Assembly: GCA_032718565.1 (NCBI GenBank) | Contig: JAVGVS010000025.1 | Span: 2,473,020-2,537,019, forward strand | Length of the DNA: 64,000 nucleotides | Direction: 5' to 3' | Source: Distichodus sexfasciatus | Taxonomy: Eukaryota; Chordata; Actinopteri; Characiformes; Distichodontidae | Shown here: one piece after another, positions 35,940 through 47,569 of the stretch | Layout of the letters: every line of letters starts with the position of its first letter | Position numbering within the stretch: position 1 is the stretch's first letter | Position numbers and translations under genes: made by a program | The notes under the pieces: generated by a model | The model's database searches: none | What the model saw: only the letters and a program-made list of their open reading frames with translations | What the model was told of the DNA's origin: nothing

Positions 35940-37075
35940 CCTGCAGTAAATTCACTAAAGTTAAAGCATTCTGCTTTAATACGATACCATGGAGCCCATG
36001 TTGCCACCCACAGCCTGGCTTCAGCGAGGCCTTTAGAGATGTGTGCAGCAGTCATGCGGTGGTAATCCTGTTGCCGACCTCACCGCACAGGCAGTTTACA
36101 GCCCTCTGCATCATGGTGTGCTGAAGTGCTATTAGATTAGACCTGGGATTTCCCTGCCTTTCAAACAGAGAGATTGGTTCTGCTACCCCTCTCTTCAATT
36201 GCTCCCATCTTGCCGGCGGCAGGGCCTAGTATCACGTAACCGCCGAGCGCTGTCGGCTTCGCAAATGCAAACCCACTGATGTTCCCCTCCAAAAAATAAG
36301 AAAAAGAAAAAGTGCTCCATTCTTCCTTAATGATACCCTGCATGTCGGCTCGGCTATTTGAGCGAGGACCAGGCGTGACCGTTTGCGAGAAAAAAAGCTA
36401 AGTGCTTTGGGGCCGATTGGGACTTGCTCTCTCTCTCTCTCTCTCTCTCAAAAAGTCTGCAAGGCGCGATGGTCTCTGACACAGGCGGCTCTGCGTTTAT
36501 TCTGGGTGTCGGAGTCGCTCCCTCGTCTTGGCAGTGACATGAGGAAGATTCGTTTGTGACGAGCTGGGCTCTTTTTTTCCCTTCCAAAGCCGTTCCGCTT
36601 TAGCGAGGAAGAGACTGAAAAGCGTGTCGTCGTATCACAAATGGCACAGTGCCCTGCATCTACTAAAGTGGAAGTGCCGCCCTTCGGGCACTGATACCTG
36701 CCTAATTAATGGTGCCAGCCGGCTGAGTGGATTGCTGATAGCACGGTTTATATGCATCAACTCTATGAAGCTTACAAACTGTTTATTTTTAGAAAACTGA
36801 TTTGGAGTAGCGGCGTGGTGTTGAAAACGCGCCATTGTGAAAGCTGTTGTAAGTATGTTGTAAACAGGGGTGAAAAGAACACTAAAAATCCGGAACTGCT
36901 AACGAAATGAATCTCACATTCTATTTGCTCTGGTGCAGTGTTAACTACTTCAGATTTAGTTTTAGTCGTTAGACGGAAATACCTATTCACATGTCTGTCA
37001 GTCATAGTCTTAGTCAGATTTTTGTCTTTATTTCAAGTATAACTGAACTGAAGTTAGCTAACTTGACACATTAGG
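35940..37075. promoter_or_regulatory. Candidate conserved non-coding block with (TC)n
   Basis: Apart from a TC run at 36428-36449, 35990-36750 is non-repetitive and GC-richer than its surroundings, with words such as CCTAATTAATGG near 36700. It has no coherent exon. It may be a cluster of regulatory elements, which is an inference from composition only. Confidence 0.28.
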
Positions 37076-37099
37076 CCAACCAGTGTTCATCTGGCTGAT

Positions 37100-37365
37100 A
37101 CAAATTTTATTTGCCATTGTCACTGCACTTGACCCATCCGTGAAGCAGCAGTGAACAGCTTTTGACAGCACCTTGGGAGCAGCGTTTGGGGACAGTACCT
37201 TGCTCATGAGTACCTCAGTGGTACCTTTACCAGTCGTGGCCTTGATCCGACAACCTTCCGACCACAAACCCAACTTCCTGCCCCAAATGCAGCTGGTGCA
37301 CAGGGCATTTGAACCGCCAGCAATCTCTAGGTCTGGAGACAAGAACCTTATCACTGAGCCACCAG
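37100..37365 (-). mobile_element. SINE family S2 copy
   Basis: Contains TGACCCATCCGTGAAGCAGC, GGGGACAGTACCTTGCTCATG and AGTACCTCAGTGGTACC in the family order. The right end carries a second, tRNA-like part ending CACTGAGCCACCAG, which may come from a different SINE joined to it. Confidence 0.6.
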
Positions 37366-37519
37366 AGCTTTATGTTGTCACACTTGACTGTCCAGTAATA
37401 ATGTTCAGCAAACCTTATTCTTCTAGCTGGACTTATTTGGTTGTAGCAAACTTACCATGAGGTAAAGAGCAGGATGCTATGCCTTCTTGAGGTTGGCTGT
37501 ATTCTTCCCACTTCATTTA

Positions 37520-38340
37520 AATCCACTTAACTTCATTAGTTAAGTGAAAGTACAGATACCACTAGTCAAATGTTACTCCAGTACAAGTCACAGTCAAATT
37601 TATACTTAAGTTAAAGTACTGAAGTGCTTGTTTTAAACAAATGCTTAAGTATTAAAAGTACATCTTCTTTCACTACATTGTTGCATTACTGCAACAACAC
37701 TTACAATACCTAATGCATCTGACTAGCTTGTAAAAACTCTAGAATAAGGAATTGGTAGAATGTTACAGAATGAAACACGACCTGTACTGAAACCCAGCCA
37801 TTAGTTTATTTTTGTAATTAATTGTAAGACTACACACCCCCACAAAACAGCATGGTAGTGTTCTGACTCAGCTCTGGCAGTGTGTGCACATATATGTGTA
37901 TGTTAATCAGGAGGACAGTCCAATAGCTGTAAATGCAGCCTGCTCAGAACATTCCAACCTGCATAAAACCCAGCTCTACACCTCTAGCTTCATGACTTTC
38001 CAACAGCAACAGTGTTTTAATCAAGACAAAAATGGCAGAACTGTCTGAACTTGGTTTCATAGTTACAGTCTACAGGTGAGACGTTACTGATTACTGATAC
38101 CTGCCAAAAATCGAATCACGTTTTAGAAAAGGGGGAATAACATCCACTTTATCCATGGAATTGAAAGTTACGTGTAATGAGAAACTTGATAGAAATGTAG
38201 TGAAGTGAAAAGTAAAGTATTTGTCTTTCAAATGTAGTGAATTCAAAAGTTACTACACAATACTACTCAAGTGAAGTATAGATACTCAAAAACTTATGTA
38301 CAGTACTCAAGTAAATGTTCTTTGTTACTGTCCGCCTCTG
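37520..38340. mobile_element. Diverged DNA element rich in AAGTAC words
   Basis: Both flanks (37540-37680 and 38195-38340) are built from GTACTC/AAGTAA words and the right end reads TTACTGTCCGCCTCTG. This resembles a common fish MITE with CAGAGGTGGA-type termini. The middle (37690-38190) is unrelated and may be a later insertion. Confidence 0.45.
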
Positions 38341-39060
38341 CTGAGCATCCCTCCTTCAATTATGAATTTATGACAGTGGATGAGTTAACATAATGAAAAT
38401 AAATGTGCATTTTGGTACAGTTTTATTGTCAGATATTGTCACATTTCTTTTAGCGGGGCTAACAGAAAATGTAGCCTAGAGGCCCATGTACACCTTAATC
38501 TTCCCCTTGCTGTTGTTGCATATCGTGTTTAAGGGTGTGGATGAAAAAATTGCTATCTGGCTCATAAGTGATGGTTTAGATTTAGAAATCTGCATATGAC
38601 ATTGTAGTGAACACCGATTATCCAGCCAAAAGCATTACAGCGAGTTACATAGCATCTCCACAGTGGCGTGAGTAGCTTTTCACGAAGACGCATTTGGCAA
38701 ACCAGGCCACGTACAGCAGCCCACATTGCCTTAATGTACATATAATGGTCTAATCCTGGCATGATAGCTCACGTGCACTTTCAGTATTTTGCTTCTTATT
38801 AGCTTTTAAGATAATAGCTTTCCATAGCAAGATCCCACCAACAGTAAACCCACCTATTTTATATTTTTATCTTTAGATGACTGGGATGTTTTTATGCACT
38901 ATAAATCCACAAATGAGAACAGATTTTTGTGTAACTGTGAAATAAATAAATATATTAATAAATAAATATTCTTAAACAAATCTGAGCAGTGAATTCGAGT
39001 TCAAATATTTCAGATTTTTTACATTTTTTAATTTTAACAGATGCACACAGGAGTTCACAC
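38341..39060. other. Intron 1, no supported feature
   Basis: AT-rich sequence with an AATAAATA run near 38940-38965. No exon or named repeat. Confidence 0.4.
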
Positions 39061-39065
39061 ATGTT

Positions 39066-39260
39066 AAAGGGCAGTTGGTAGCATACTCATGAGCAAGGTA
39101 CTGACTCCAAGCGCTGCTCCTCGGGCACTGCTCATGTCAGCTGCCCACTGCTCCTTCACGGATGGGTCAGATGTAGAGGTCACATTTTGTTGTGGCGCAC
39201 TCTGTACTGTGCTGTGCTGTGGTGTATTCACAATGACAAATAATCACTCACTTTCACTAC
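39066..39260 (+). mobile_element. SINE family S2 copy, plus orientation
   Basis: Carries the reverse complements of the family words: TACTCATGAGCAAGGTACTG, CTGCCCACTGCTCCTTCACGG and GAGGTCACATTTTG. It ends at the ATAATCACTCAC end, so it lies opposite to most copies. The tRNA-head end is shortened. Confidence 0.6.
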
Positions 39261-39539
39261 TTTTCACTTTAAAGATGTTGCTTTACAAAAGAACTTGCAT
39301 TTGTCTGTGTTTAGAGTTGTAATAATTCTGTTATGCAACTTAGCAAATGACTGTGCCAGTATTAAAATATCCAGAAATAATAACAAAAACTAGTCACATG
39401 TGCAAAAAGAGAATTTTAACTGAGGCTGTTACACCTTTTAAATCTGCTTTTACTGTTGGTTCATATGAAGACAAATCATCCCAAGAATTTTATGATTGTT
39501 GATTCATATCTGAATTTGAGAGTAAGAGAAAACAACGCC

Positions 39540-40260
39540 TCTCCTAGCCTTCAATGATGAAAACAAACGTTTTGGGAGATCGCGGAATGAATTTTTGGAT
39601 GGGGTTTGACTCTGCGCTCCGCGTCACCTCTTGGCTCCCCGCTGCGATTTTACCCAGAAGCTTCCGATCCCGACGTGGCACAGTCAGAGAATAAAGGGAC
39701 GGAGAAGAGGTTAGCTGTCGTTTTTCCTCTTCTGATTTGACTCCATTATGCATCACAGTTGGCAAAACTCCAGGGAAGCGCTGTTTAAAATGGTATATCG
39801 GGTGTGTGTTTTTTCTCCCTCCTTCCCCTTTTGTTTTCCACACTCGATTTCGGCGAGTTTTGTTCCCCTGCAACTCCCGCTGTATTGTTTCTTGATTAGG
39901 CCCGGCTGGCTTTGAAAAGTGCCATTCTTCCGCACCCAGCGGGACACGTCAGCGCAGGCGGCGATGTGCAGGTAGAACGTTCCGGGAGGCAAAAGAGAGA
40001 AAGGCAGAGAGAGAGAAAGAAGAGCAGCCAAGAGCCTTGGCTGACTGGAAAAGACAGTGGGAACAAATGCCATAAATCACCCATGATCCGGCACGGCGGA
40101 GCGGAGACATCAGACCTGACATAATCTGCCCCGTCGTGGATTCCACGTTTCGGGTGACGGATTAATGTTAACCTGACATGCCGGAATTTTCCTGTTGACT
40201 CACCGAGGGACCGGGGGGTGGGGATGCGGGGGAAGAGGAGCCCCCTAAAATAAATGTATT
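39540..40260. promoter_or_regulatory. Candidate conserved non-coding block upstream of exon 2
   Basis: About 700 bases of non-repetitive, CpG-containing sequence lie between AT-rich repeats. Purine-rich AGAGAGAAAG sequence occurs at 39990-40025. The 109- and 106-codon minus-strand frames lack recognisable domains. A regulatory role is inferred from composition only. Confidence 0.28.
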
Positions 40261-40357
40261 GCTTGTGAGAAATAAACTGCCCTGGGCACAGACCGTCTTT
40301 TTAGATTTCTTACCTCATTTTCTTTCACAATCAAAAAGGCAAGCGAGGAGACCCTTA

Positions 40358-40735
40358 TAGGGCTTGTCAATATCACCTAAAATAGATATCACGATTTATT
40401 TGAACATTTTACCTCAGTTACAATTAATGAACAGTTGTTTTGGGTTTTCTTTGCTTGATTTATGGGCCTCAGTTCACTTACTAGGTTTGTACTGTAAATA
40501 TGATCAGCTGTTAAAGCCGGCACATTTTGTCTAATGAAAGAATGCATATCTTTGTTATTTACATTTTTTTTTAGGAAACACACACAGATGTAGTGGCAGA
40601 CTGGACGAGTAGTAGTATGTTTTAAGGGGACAGTACATGAACACACACTCGGGAAGATATTAACAGAATTTCAAAAATAAGATTACACAGATTCTCAATG
40701 TCAGTTTAGATATTTTTGATGAATTGCCCAGCCTC
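40358..40735 (+). mobile_element. hAT-like MITE (family H2) just before exon 2
   Basis: Begins TAGGGCTTGTCAATATC and ends GATGAATTGCCCAGCCTC. The interior words CATTTTACCTCAGTTAC, TAATGAAAGAATG and AGGAAACACACACAGATG match the other H2 copies. The GTCACGTGAC stretch has been lost. The right end is about 60 bases upstream of exon 2. Confidence 0.65.
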
Positions 40736-40793
40736 AGTTGCTCGCTTCTGAGTCCGGCTAGGTAAATGAGGCGTCTCACTCTCTGTTTTTCAG

Positions 40794-41000
40794 GTGGGCT
40801 CCATGGAGTTCATGGCCATGAAGCGTTCTCAGATGTACGGGATGGGCAGTAACCCGTACTCTCAACAACAGCAGCAGCAGCAGCAGCAGGGCGTCCCCTA
40901 CTCCAGCCAGCCGTACGGATCGCCCTCGCAGAGATACCCGATGGGAATGCAGGGGAGGACTCCGCTTGGCATGGGCGGGATGCCGTATTCCCAACAACAG
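40794..41000 (+). CDS. arid1b: arid1b coding exon 2 (69 residues)
   Basis: The acceptor is CTCTCTGTTTTTCAG ending at 40793; the exon starts GTG GGC TCC and ends CAA CAG, with donor GTACCC at 41001. Length 207 bases, phase 0 at both ends, so skipping would keep the frame. It encodes residues 382-450. The segment MAMKRSQMYGMGSNPYSQ is the best discriminator of ARID1B from ARID1A, and QRYPMGMQGRTP matches the conserved QRYP.G.QGRTPG block of the family. A nine-glutamine run (two CAA, seven CAG; 40863-40889) lies between these blocks. The region is disordered and Q/Y/G/S-rich, of the kind linked to condensate-like interactions of BAF subunits. The donor is weaker than those of exons 1 and 3. Confidence 0.95.
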
Positions 41001-41067
41001 GTACCCTCTCTGTCCTTGTTTTGAAGGATCAAGTTTGATTACTAAGATTTTTTTTTTTTTATTTAGC
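41001..41067 (+). other. Start of intron 2
   Basis: Intron 2 of arid1b runs from the GTACCC donor at 41001 to the CATCTCAG acceptor ending at 59914 (18.9 kb). It is dense in SINEs and hAT-type elements. Confidence 0.7.
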
Positions 41068-41265
41068 GCACACACACAATCACACTCCCACTCACACCTT
41101 ATGGAGCCAATTTAGAGTCGCCAATTAACCTACGGTGTATGCTTTTGGAGTATGGGAGAAAACTGGGGCACACGTAGACAAACCACACAAACACGGGGAT
41201 AGCTTTAACCCCAGGGTGCTCCAGGTTACAGACATCTGCAATCTGCTAAATGCCATAAATGTAAA
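41068..41265 (-). mobile_element. SINE family S1 fragment joined to an S3 tail
   Basis: The CA-rich part, the body GCCAATTTAGAGTCGCCAAT and GTATGGGAGAAAACTGG belong to family S1, without head or TTCA tail. From about 41225 the sequence becomes the S3-type tail GCTAAATGCCATAAATGTAAAG on the plus strand. Confidence 0.6.
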
Positions 41266-41279
41266 GTAATTATTAAATA

Positions 41280-42720
41280 GCTTCTAACATGCCTTGTTTC
41301 ATAGTACAAGCAACAATCGGACCTTTATTTTCCTGATTTCATTATTTTGACTGCTCATACGAGTAATACACTAAATATCTTATAAGTGCAGCTGACATTT
41401 GCTTTGTGTCTCAGATATCTTTTGTTCTTCAGGTTTAGTTGTTGCTCTCCTTCTGCCTGCTTCGCTCTGTATGGCTTTCCTTGGCCGGTGCTATTCTGAT
41501 CCTTGCTGAGTGTCCCCCTGCCACACTGCTATATTTAGCCTGGGTTGTAGGTCTTAGTTTTAATGTGTCTCTAGAGAGCTGTTGGCACACATGCTCTCTT
41601 GCTCCCGAGAAAGCCTGACCTCTCGTAATCCCTGTGAAGATGAGTAAAAGTGGAAAATGCGAAAGAAACCCCTCATAAAATCTCCATCTTCGCAACAGAA
41701 GGGGAGAAAATATGCCAGAGAGGATGAAAAAAAAACCCCAGCAATCCAGAAAAAAGAAATGTGTTGATGGTGAACGTTCAGCTCACGCAGCTCATGTCTT
41801 ACCCAGCAGTTTAGCATGAGACCCTTGTGGTTCTTGGAAGAGCTTTGCTGTTTACTTGCTCATATCGGTGTTTGGTGTTAGTCTCTCGCGAGCTTCATCA
41901 TTGTATCTCTGATTAAATTTGGACCTCTGGAGTCTGATATTCTGGCTTCGAGTGGATTGTGGGGATTGGCAGCGCGTTAGAGTTCCCCTTCTAATCTTCT
42001 GCTTCGGGCTCTCATTTGGCATCAGCGAGTACCGTTCAGATGCACTGGGACTGAATTGTGAAGAAAAAAATGAACTGTAAATGGTTTTTACCACATTTTA
42101 TTTTCTGCACTTTAGGGACAAAGCTCAATCAACAGTTGTGCAGCAGTCAAAATAATTAGTTGAATTAGTTGTTGTCCTCAGCCACGGTTGAGGGAGATAA
42201 CTTCTGAAGTTACGATTTATCAGGCACTAACATTAAAGGCGGACTGCTGGCGTGTAATTTTAAAACATAACAAACCACAAGTAATAAGTTAATAACCTGA
42301 ATAATTTGTGTTATTAAAAATTGCGCTATGAATAATCCGTAATGTGCGCAGCAATTTAAGATAAAAAGGTATTGTTTGGCCTATGGAGAGAAGGGGTTTC
42401 GGGTGAGCGTGGGGGATTCAGCTGGAACACGATGAGGAAATAGATCTGGACAAGCTTGAGAGTCTTCTCATGATTCTCTGCCCACATGGCCGTGCGCTCA
42501 GCTTGGTGTTTTCAGGCTGTGTAGCGCTGCAAGGCGGGATTGCATCACAGACGTCTGATGGTGACACCAGTGTGTCCTCCCTGCTGCTGTCATCTGCTGC
42601 CCGGACTCTGTCTGCCCCCAGCCAGGGCAGGCACCGGCCTTTGAACAGAGCTAAGAAAAGACTCCCGCAAAGACTCACTGGCAGCAGCTGAATGCATTTT
42701 CCGTCAACAGTGCTTTCGTT
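41280..42720. other. Intron 2, non-repetitive
   Basis: No repeat family is obvious. Positions 41430-42110 and 42400-42690 are of mixed composition and could contain regulatory sequence. No exon with coherent signals was found. Confidence 0.35.
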
Positions 42721-42754
42721 TTTATTCAACATTTAAGAAGAAGTCTATCTCAGA

Positions 42755-43150
42755 ACTCACCGGTCACTTTATTAGGAACACCTGCTACACACTTATACTA
42801 CTCCCTGTGCCGGACATTCACCAGTGGTTTGTTACTTGAGATTTGTTCTTAGGTCAGAACACAATCTACCTGCAAATATTTTACTGCAATGCATGTTTGT
42901 GCAAAATCACTAGTTTCCTTTCTGGGACCACTTTTGGTAGGTGCTGTCCACTGCACATCAGGAACACAGCAGACCTGACACACACCTCACATTTTGGAGA
43001 TGCCTTGACCCTTTTGTGTAGCCATCACAATTTGGAGCTTGTCGAAGGCACTCATCCTTACGCTTGCCAATTTTCCTGCTTCCAACATATCAACTTCAAG
43101 AACTGACTTTTCAATTGCTGCCTACTACATCCCACCTCTTGGAGGGATGA
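42755..43150 (-). mobile_element. Tc1-like transposon remnant with a nested repeat
   Basis: Starts with CGGTCACTTTATTAGGAACACC, a widespread fish repeat end. Positions 42930-43110 contain GGAGATGCCTTGACC, AGCCATCACAATTTGGAGC and TTTTCCTGCTTCCAAC, the reverse complement of degraded Tc1-type transposase N-terminal coding sequence. A TTGTTCTTAGG-type repeat (about 42820-42925), also seen at 62.2 kb, interrupts it. No functional frame remains. Confidence 0.55.
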
Positions 43151-44228
43151 CATTTTAACGAGGTAATCAATGTTCTTCACATTAGCTCGTATATTATAGT
43201 GTTTAGTCTATATCAGATGAAGTAAAATGACCTCTTTTTGCTACAAATTTGGTGATACAGTATTTGGTCACGCTGTGAGGAGGAGAGTGCTTTTACATGT
43301 TTCCTCTCCTCTTCCTCTCTCCCCTCCACTAAATGTAATGCGTGCTGTAGGCTGGACTCACATAGACATAAAAATTTAGATGACCAATTGACTGCTCTCC
43401 CTAATTGCAACAATTTGTCCTCTTTGTGTCTGCTCTGTTGGGACGTCTAAATGTGTTTGTAAATGCCCACTGAGATTTTTTAGGTCCACTAGTGATGCTG
43501 CTATTGCTGCTTTTTCGCTTTTAGGTTCACCAGGGATTTAAACTTCCAATCTTCTGGTCATCAACACAGGAGTTTAGCTGCTCAGAGCACTGCTGCCTAT
43601 ATACTAAGTTGGACCAATTCATGATGGAAAGCTGTTGACAAGCTAGGCTGAATATTCTGCAGTGTTTCTTCTACCATTATATTAGGAGGGCGCCCCACCC
43701 ATCCCCCACCCCCCAGAACTGCACCCCACTCTCCTCTTGTAGGTCAAATTAATTTTGAATATGTTTACTTTTTATATATTGCCAAATCATTTGCTTTCCT
43801 ATAGAATGGGTCTATACTTTGTCCTCTTATTAAACAAACCACTGGCCTTATGTTATTTATCTTATTTATACGACAGCGTGTCATCTCTGTCTCTACATCG
43901 TTGAGCGTTTTAAGTTCCCGGCCGCACACACACAGAGACATGCGTGTGGACGTACCCGTTAGCACACTCCCACCAGTGAGAGTCGGAAAGTATGTCTCGT
44001 CAACCACCTGAAAAGCAGACAAAAATATAAAAAATAACGCTCCCAGGGTGATGAAGATAATAAATAAATTATGAAATAATTGTTTGATTGTTTTATTGAC
44101 TGTCATCCTTAGAAGAAACACATGAACACCATGATTCCTTTAAGCATTTGTGTCAGTGTCTGTTAGGGTTAGGGTTGTAACCCCCTAAGTTATAAACCTA
44201 AGGGAAACACTGTTCAAAGTTTCTGTAT
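43151..44228. other. Intron 2, no supported feature
   Basis: AT-rich to mixed sequence with a short C-run near 43690-43715. The 118-codon minus-strand frame at 43765-44121 shows no domain. Confidence 0.35.
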
Positions 44229-44269
44229 CAGGGCTGGGGGATGTGACTTCAAATTTACAGAAATATTAC

Positions 44270-44447
44270 AGCAGACAGTGTACACTAAAGAAATATGACC
44301 TCTGAATTTGACCCATCCGTGAAGAGGTGCTTGGGGACGGTACCTTGCTCGTGAGTACCTCAGTGGTACCTTTACCGGCTTGGGATTCGAAACGGTATCC
44401 TTCCAATCACAAGGTAAACATGCTTACCGTTACGCACCAGGACGATA
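44270..44447 (-). mobile_element. SINE family S2 copy
   Basis: One of the best-preserved copies: ATGACCTCTGAATTTGACCC, GGGGACGGTACCTTGCTCG, AGTACCTCAGTGGTACC, then the reverse complement of a B box (GGGATTCGAAAC) and of an A-box-like end (TTACCGTTACGCACCAG). It shows that the family head is tRNA-derived. Confidence 0.7.
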
Positions 44448-44544
44448 CTATGGCTAGAGGCAGACTAGAGACTTAATTCTGCTCCTACGCCAGGCTTTTA
44501 GGCTGTACCACATGAGGCGTTGTAGTCTGTTTTATACAGCATTG

Positions 44545-44575
44545 GCCTCCTCCTCCTCCTCCTCCTCCTCCTCCT
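44545..44575. repeat. (CTC)n microsatellite
   Basis: About ten CTC trinucleotides in a row. Confidence 0.9.
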
Positions 44576-44639
44576 TCTCATTACTTTTTCCAGCCTGCTT
44601 GAGAGGTATTTATTGGCCATGCAGTCATATGGGGAAAGA

Positions 44640-45800
44640 AAATTATGCCTGGAGTAAAGTCTTAGATGAGTTGAATTAGATAAATTTTCCCATGTCTGTG
44701 TCAGAGCGATGCAGTTGCGTTACTCCATGTAGGAAATGGAGAGCAAAGAGGGAAAGGGCGACCAACATGAGGGCTCGGACTGATGACAGGAGCTGGGCTC
44801 TTTGTTTGGATGAGGAATGAACTTGAAAGTGAAAGGCCTGCCAATTCCGGCGCAATTTCCTGTGATGTCAATGTTGGCAGACAGAAAGGAAAAAAGAATT
44901 TGAAGGCAACATTAGCGTTTGATGTGAAGGGAAGAGAGAGATTGCCTGTGAAATGAAAGAGGGAAAATGTGTCAACAAGCCAGGAAGAAGCCATTACTGC
45001 TTGCTTCTGCTTGTTTCTTACCCATTCGCCTAAGTTAATAGAATCCAGCCATTATACGGGAGTGGAAATGTTGCCGTGCCCTCTGCTGTTCTTTTTACAA
45101 TAACAGCCTGGGCCATTTTTGTCTCATTTCTGGGAGTCTGCAGGACGCGGTCAACACTTATTTGGGTTTTTTTTCCTTTCCAAAAGTAAACCTGTGGCTG
45201 CATTAAGACACACTTCCATCTCTGCTGATTTGACCTTGAAGCGCGTCGGGCCCATGTTCTTTCCACCAGGATGAAAAGTCAGGTGTCAAATGGAATCCTC
45301 TCACCAAACACGATGGACGATTGGGATTAAAAGCGTCATTTATGCCGTTGATTGTGGCGCATGTCCGTGTTTGTAAGGAGAACCCTGGTTGCTGTTGAAG
45401 CACTTAGGAGTTAAGTCTTTGTCTTTGGGGTTAATATGCTAAATGGTGGTCAATGTGAGTGATGGATTAGAAAGATTCATAAATTATCTCCACAGAAAAA
45501 CAGAGTGTCTAGATGCACGTTTAACATCTCCAGCTCAACATCTTCAGCTTCTCTTATGGCCAGCTCAGAGACACCATGCATTTCCCAAACAATTACTTTC
45601 AGAGAAATTAAAGGCTGAAAAGGGAGACTGAGGAAAAAAAAGGAGGACGTAGCCTTGAAATCACGGCTGATTAATTACGGCACCTCTTGCTCCGGAATAG
45701 ATGGAGTTTCGGGATCAATTAATTAGCAGCAACCCAACGAGCGTCAATGACTCTAATGGCCTGTTCTCATTTGTAACTTTTATTACCTTACTGTTCAGTT
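44640..45800. promoter_or_regulatory. Candidate conserved non-coding block
   Basis: More than 1 kb free of repeats, with balanced composition, ending in GATTAATTACGGC and GATCAATTAATTAGC (45668-45727), which carry dense homeodomain-type ATTA sites. No exon signals are coherent. This is one of the better CNE candidates in intron 2, but conservation is untested. Confidence 0.33.
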
Positions 45801-46490
45801 GGCCAAGCCAATCAACACTGGTGGAAGAAACATGATGCATTCTTTAGATGCAGATGAAATTTCACGTTTCTGTAGTCTCTCATAAATTCCTTCACTTCTG
45901 CTTTTTGGTTTTTTCCAATGTAATGAATTTTGTACTTCTGGCTTTTATTACTTTATTACCGTTTTGTGGCATATAGCGCCATAATAAATTTTTATTTGAA
46001 TTTCACTAAACCTGTTGAGAATGAGAATGAGATTTAATTTTAGCTGGTCTTTACTCCTTAAGTAGGTTAAGATGCCCACAGCTTGCTAAGGCAATCAAAT
46101 ACAAGTTAAGCGTACTGCTGACGGGGGTGCGCATGGCTTTTGTTCACATCTCTCCCTGCTCATAGATGAAAATGAGATGCACTAAGTGGGTCCTAATGGT
46201 TTAAGTTATCTCCGTTTCTGCAATTATGTTCACATTTTAAACAGTTCTCCCAGTTATCACCTCCAAGAGCTAAAGAAATACCTAAAAACACTCATGTTGC
46301 TGCCCTGTCCAACTTTGTTTGTTTTATACAGGATTTTTAAAGGATATAAATATAATGTGCCACTGTGAGTAAGAAGATTGTTATTAAAGACAAACGGTAA
46401 TTGGTGATCTGTTCTGACATACTCTTAGTTGTTATTTATTCACTGATAGACTTTGTCATTTGGTTTGTTGTATGCCATTTTGTGGCTTTG
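45801..46490. other. Intron 2, no supported feature
   Basis: AT-rich sequence with no repeat, RNA gene or exon recognised. Confidence 0.4.
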
Positions 46491-46494
46491 TAAT

Positions 46495-46862
46495 ATTCAT
46501 TAATTCATTCATTCATTCATTATCCAAACCACTTAATCCCAACTGGGTTTGCGGGGGGAACCCGGGAATTTACGGGCGCCAACCCTGGGCAGGCGGCAAC
46601 ACATCGCAGGGCACACACACTCACACAATCAGACTCACATTCACACCTTATGGGGCCAATTTAGAGTCACCACTCAACCTACAGTGCATGCTTTTGAACT
46701 GTGGCAGGAAACCAGAGCACCTGGAGGAGACTCCACACAAAAAGACCTGGAGATCGAACTCTGGACCATCTCGCTGTGAGGTGGCAGCCCTAACCGGGGC
46801 CTGGCTTTAACTGGCGACCGTCCAATCATGGGACCAACTCCTTAACTATTATGCTGCCAACA
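46495..46862 (-). mobile_element. SINE S1 body fused to an S2 head
   Basis: From the TTCATTCA tail (46503-46520) through the S1 body to about 46797 this is family S1. The last 60 bases (GGCGACCGTCCAATCATGGG, then CCAACTCCTTAACTATTATGC) match the head of family S2. This could be a template-switch chimera or an S1 copy inserted in S2. Confidence 0.6.
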
Positions 46863-46913
46863 TCCCCCCAGAAATAAACCATTCAAGAACAGAAAAAAAA
46901 TAATAGTAAAAAT

Positions 46914-47553
46914 TAGACATGGCATAGTACCACTTTTTTATGTACCGATATACCAATATTGTAAATTTGGATATCTGCCGATACGATACAGTGTCTGAGT
47001 CTTTTTTAAACAGAAAACAAAAAATAATGCTTAAAAAATGTCTGAATACGTGACTCAGATTATTCTGTTCTGCTTAATACTTGAGTTAAATACTGTTTTC
47101 CTAACTAAAACAATGTAATAATTACACACTCATATGTATATGCTAAATTATATTTTATTAAAAAAACATCTAAAAAATGATTCATTTAAACAGTTTTAAT
47201 AATTTAGTGATGGTCTCTAATCCTGTGGCGCTAAAGCCATCAGGAACACAGAGCTTTGGAGCGAGAGCTGGTGTTGTTCAGGAAATTAAACAGTATAATT
47301 GTGTGATTTGCCTTTGGGGTTGTAGTGTGTAGTGTTGCGTGTTCTGCTCATTGTCATAGCAATATGTAGGAATTAGCGCACATGTTGAACAATAAACAAG
47401 CTTTACAGCAGTGCCACTTCCCATGCATAACCAACTGAGTGTGCGTGCATTTACAGATCATCTCCATAGATCAGCCCAATGCCACCAATAGCTATACTGT
47501 ATATATCACCCAACTATTTGAGTCGTTATTGTATCGGATCAGTGGCATCTCTA
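46914..47553 (+). mobile_element. hAT-like MITE (family H6), complete
   Basis: The ends are TAGACATGGC and GGCATCTCTA. The flanking octamers GTAAAAAT (46906-46913) and GAAAAAAT (47554-47561) match at seven of eight positions, a clear hAT-type duplication. The interior carries TACCACTTTTTTATG and CGATAT words near the left end and GTATCGGATC near the right. No transposase frame is present in its 640 bases. Confidence 0.78.
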
Positions 47554-47569
47554 GAAAAAATAATACCAT

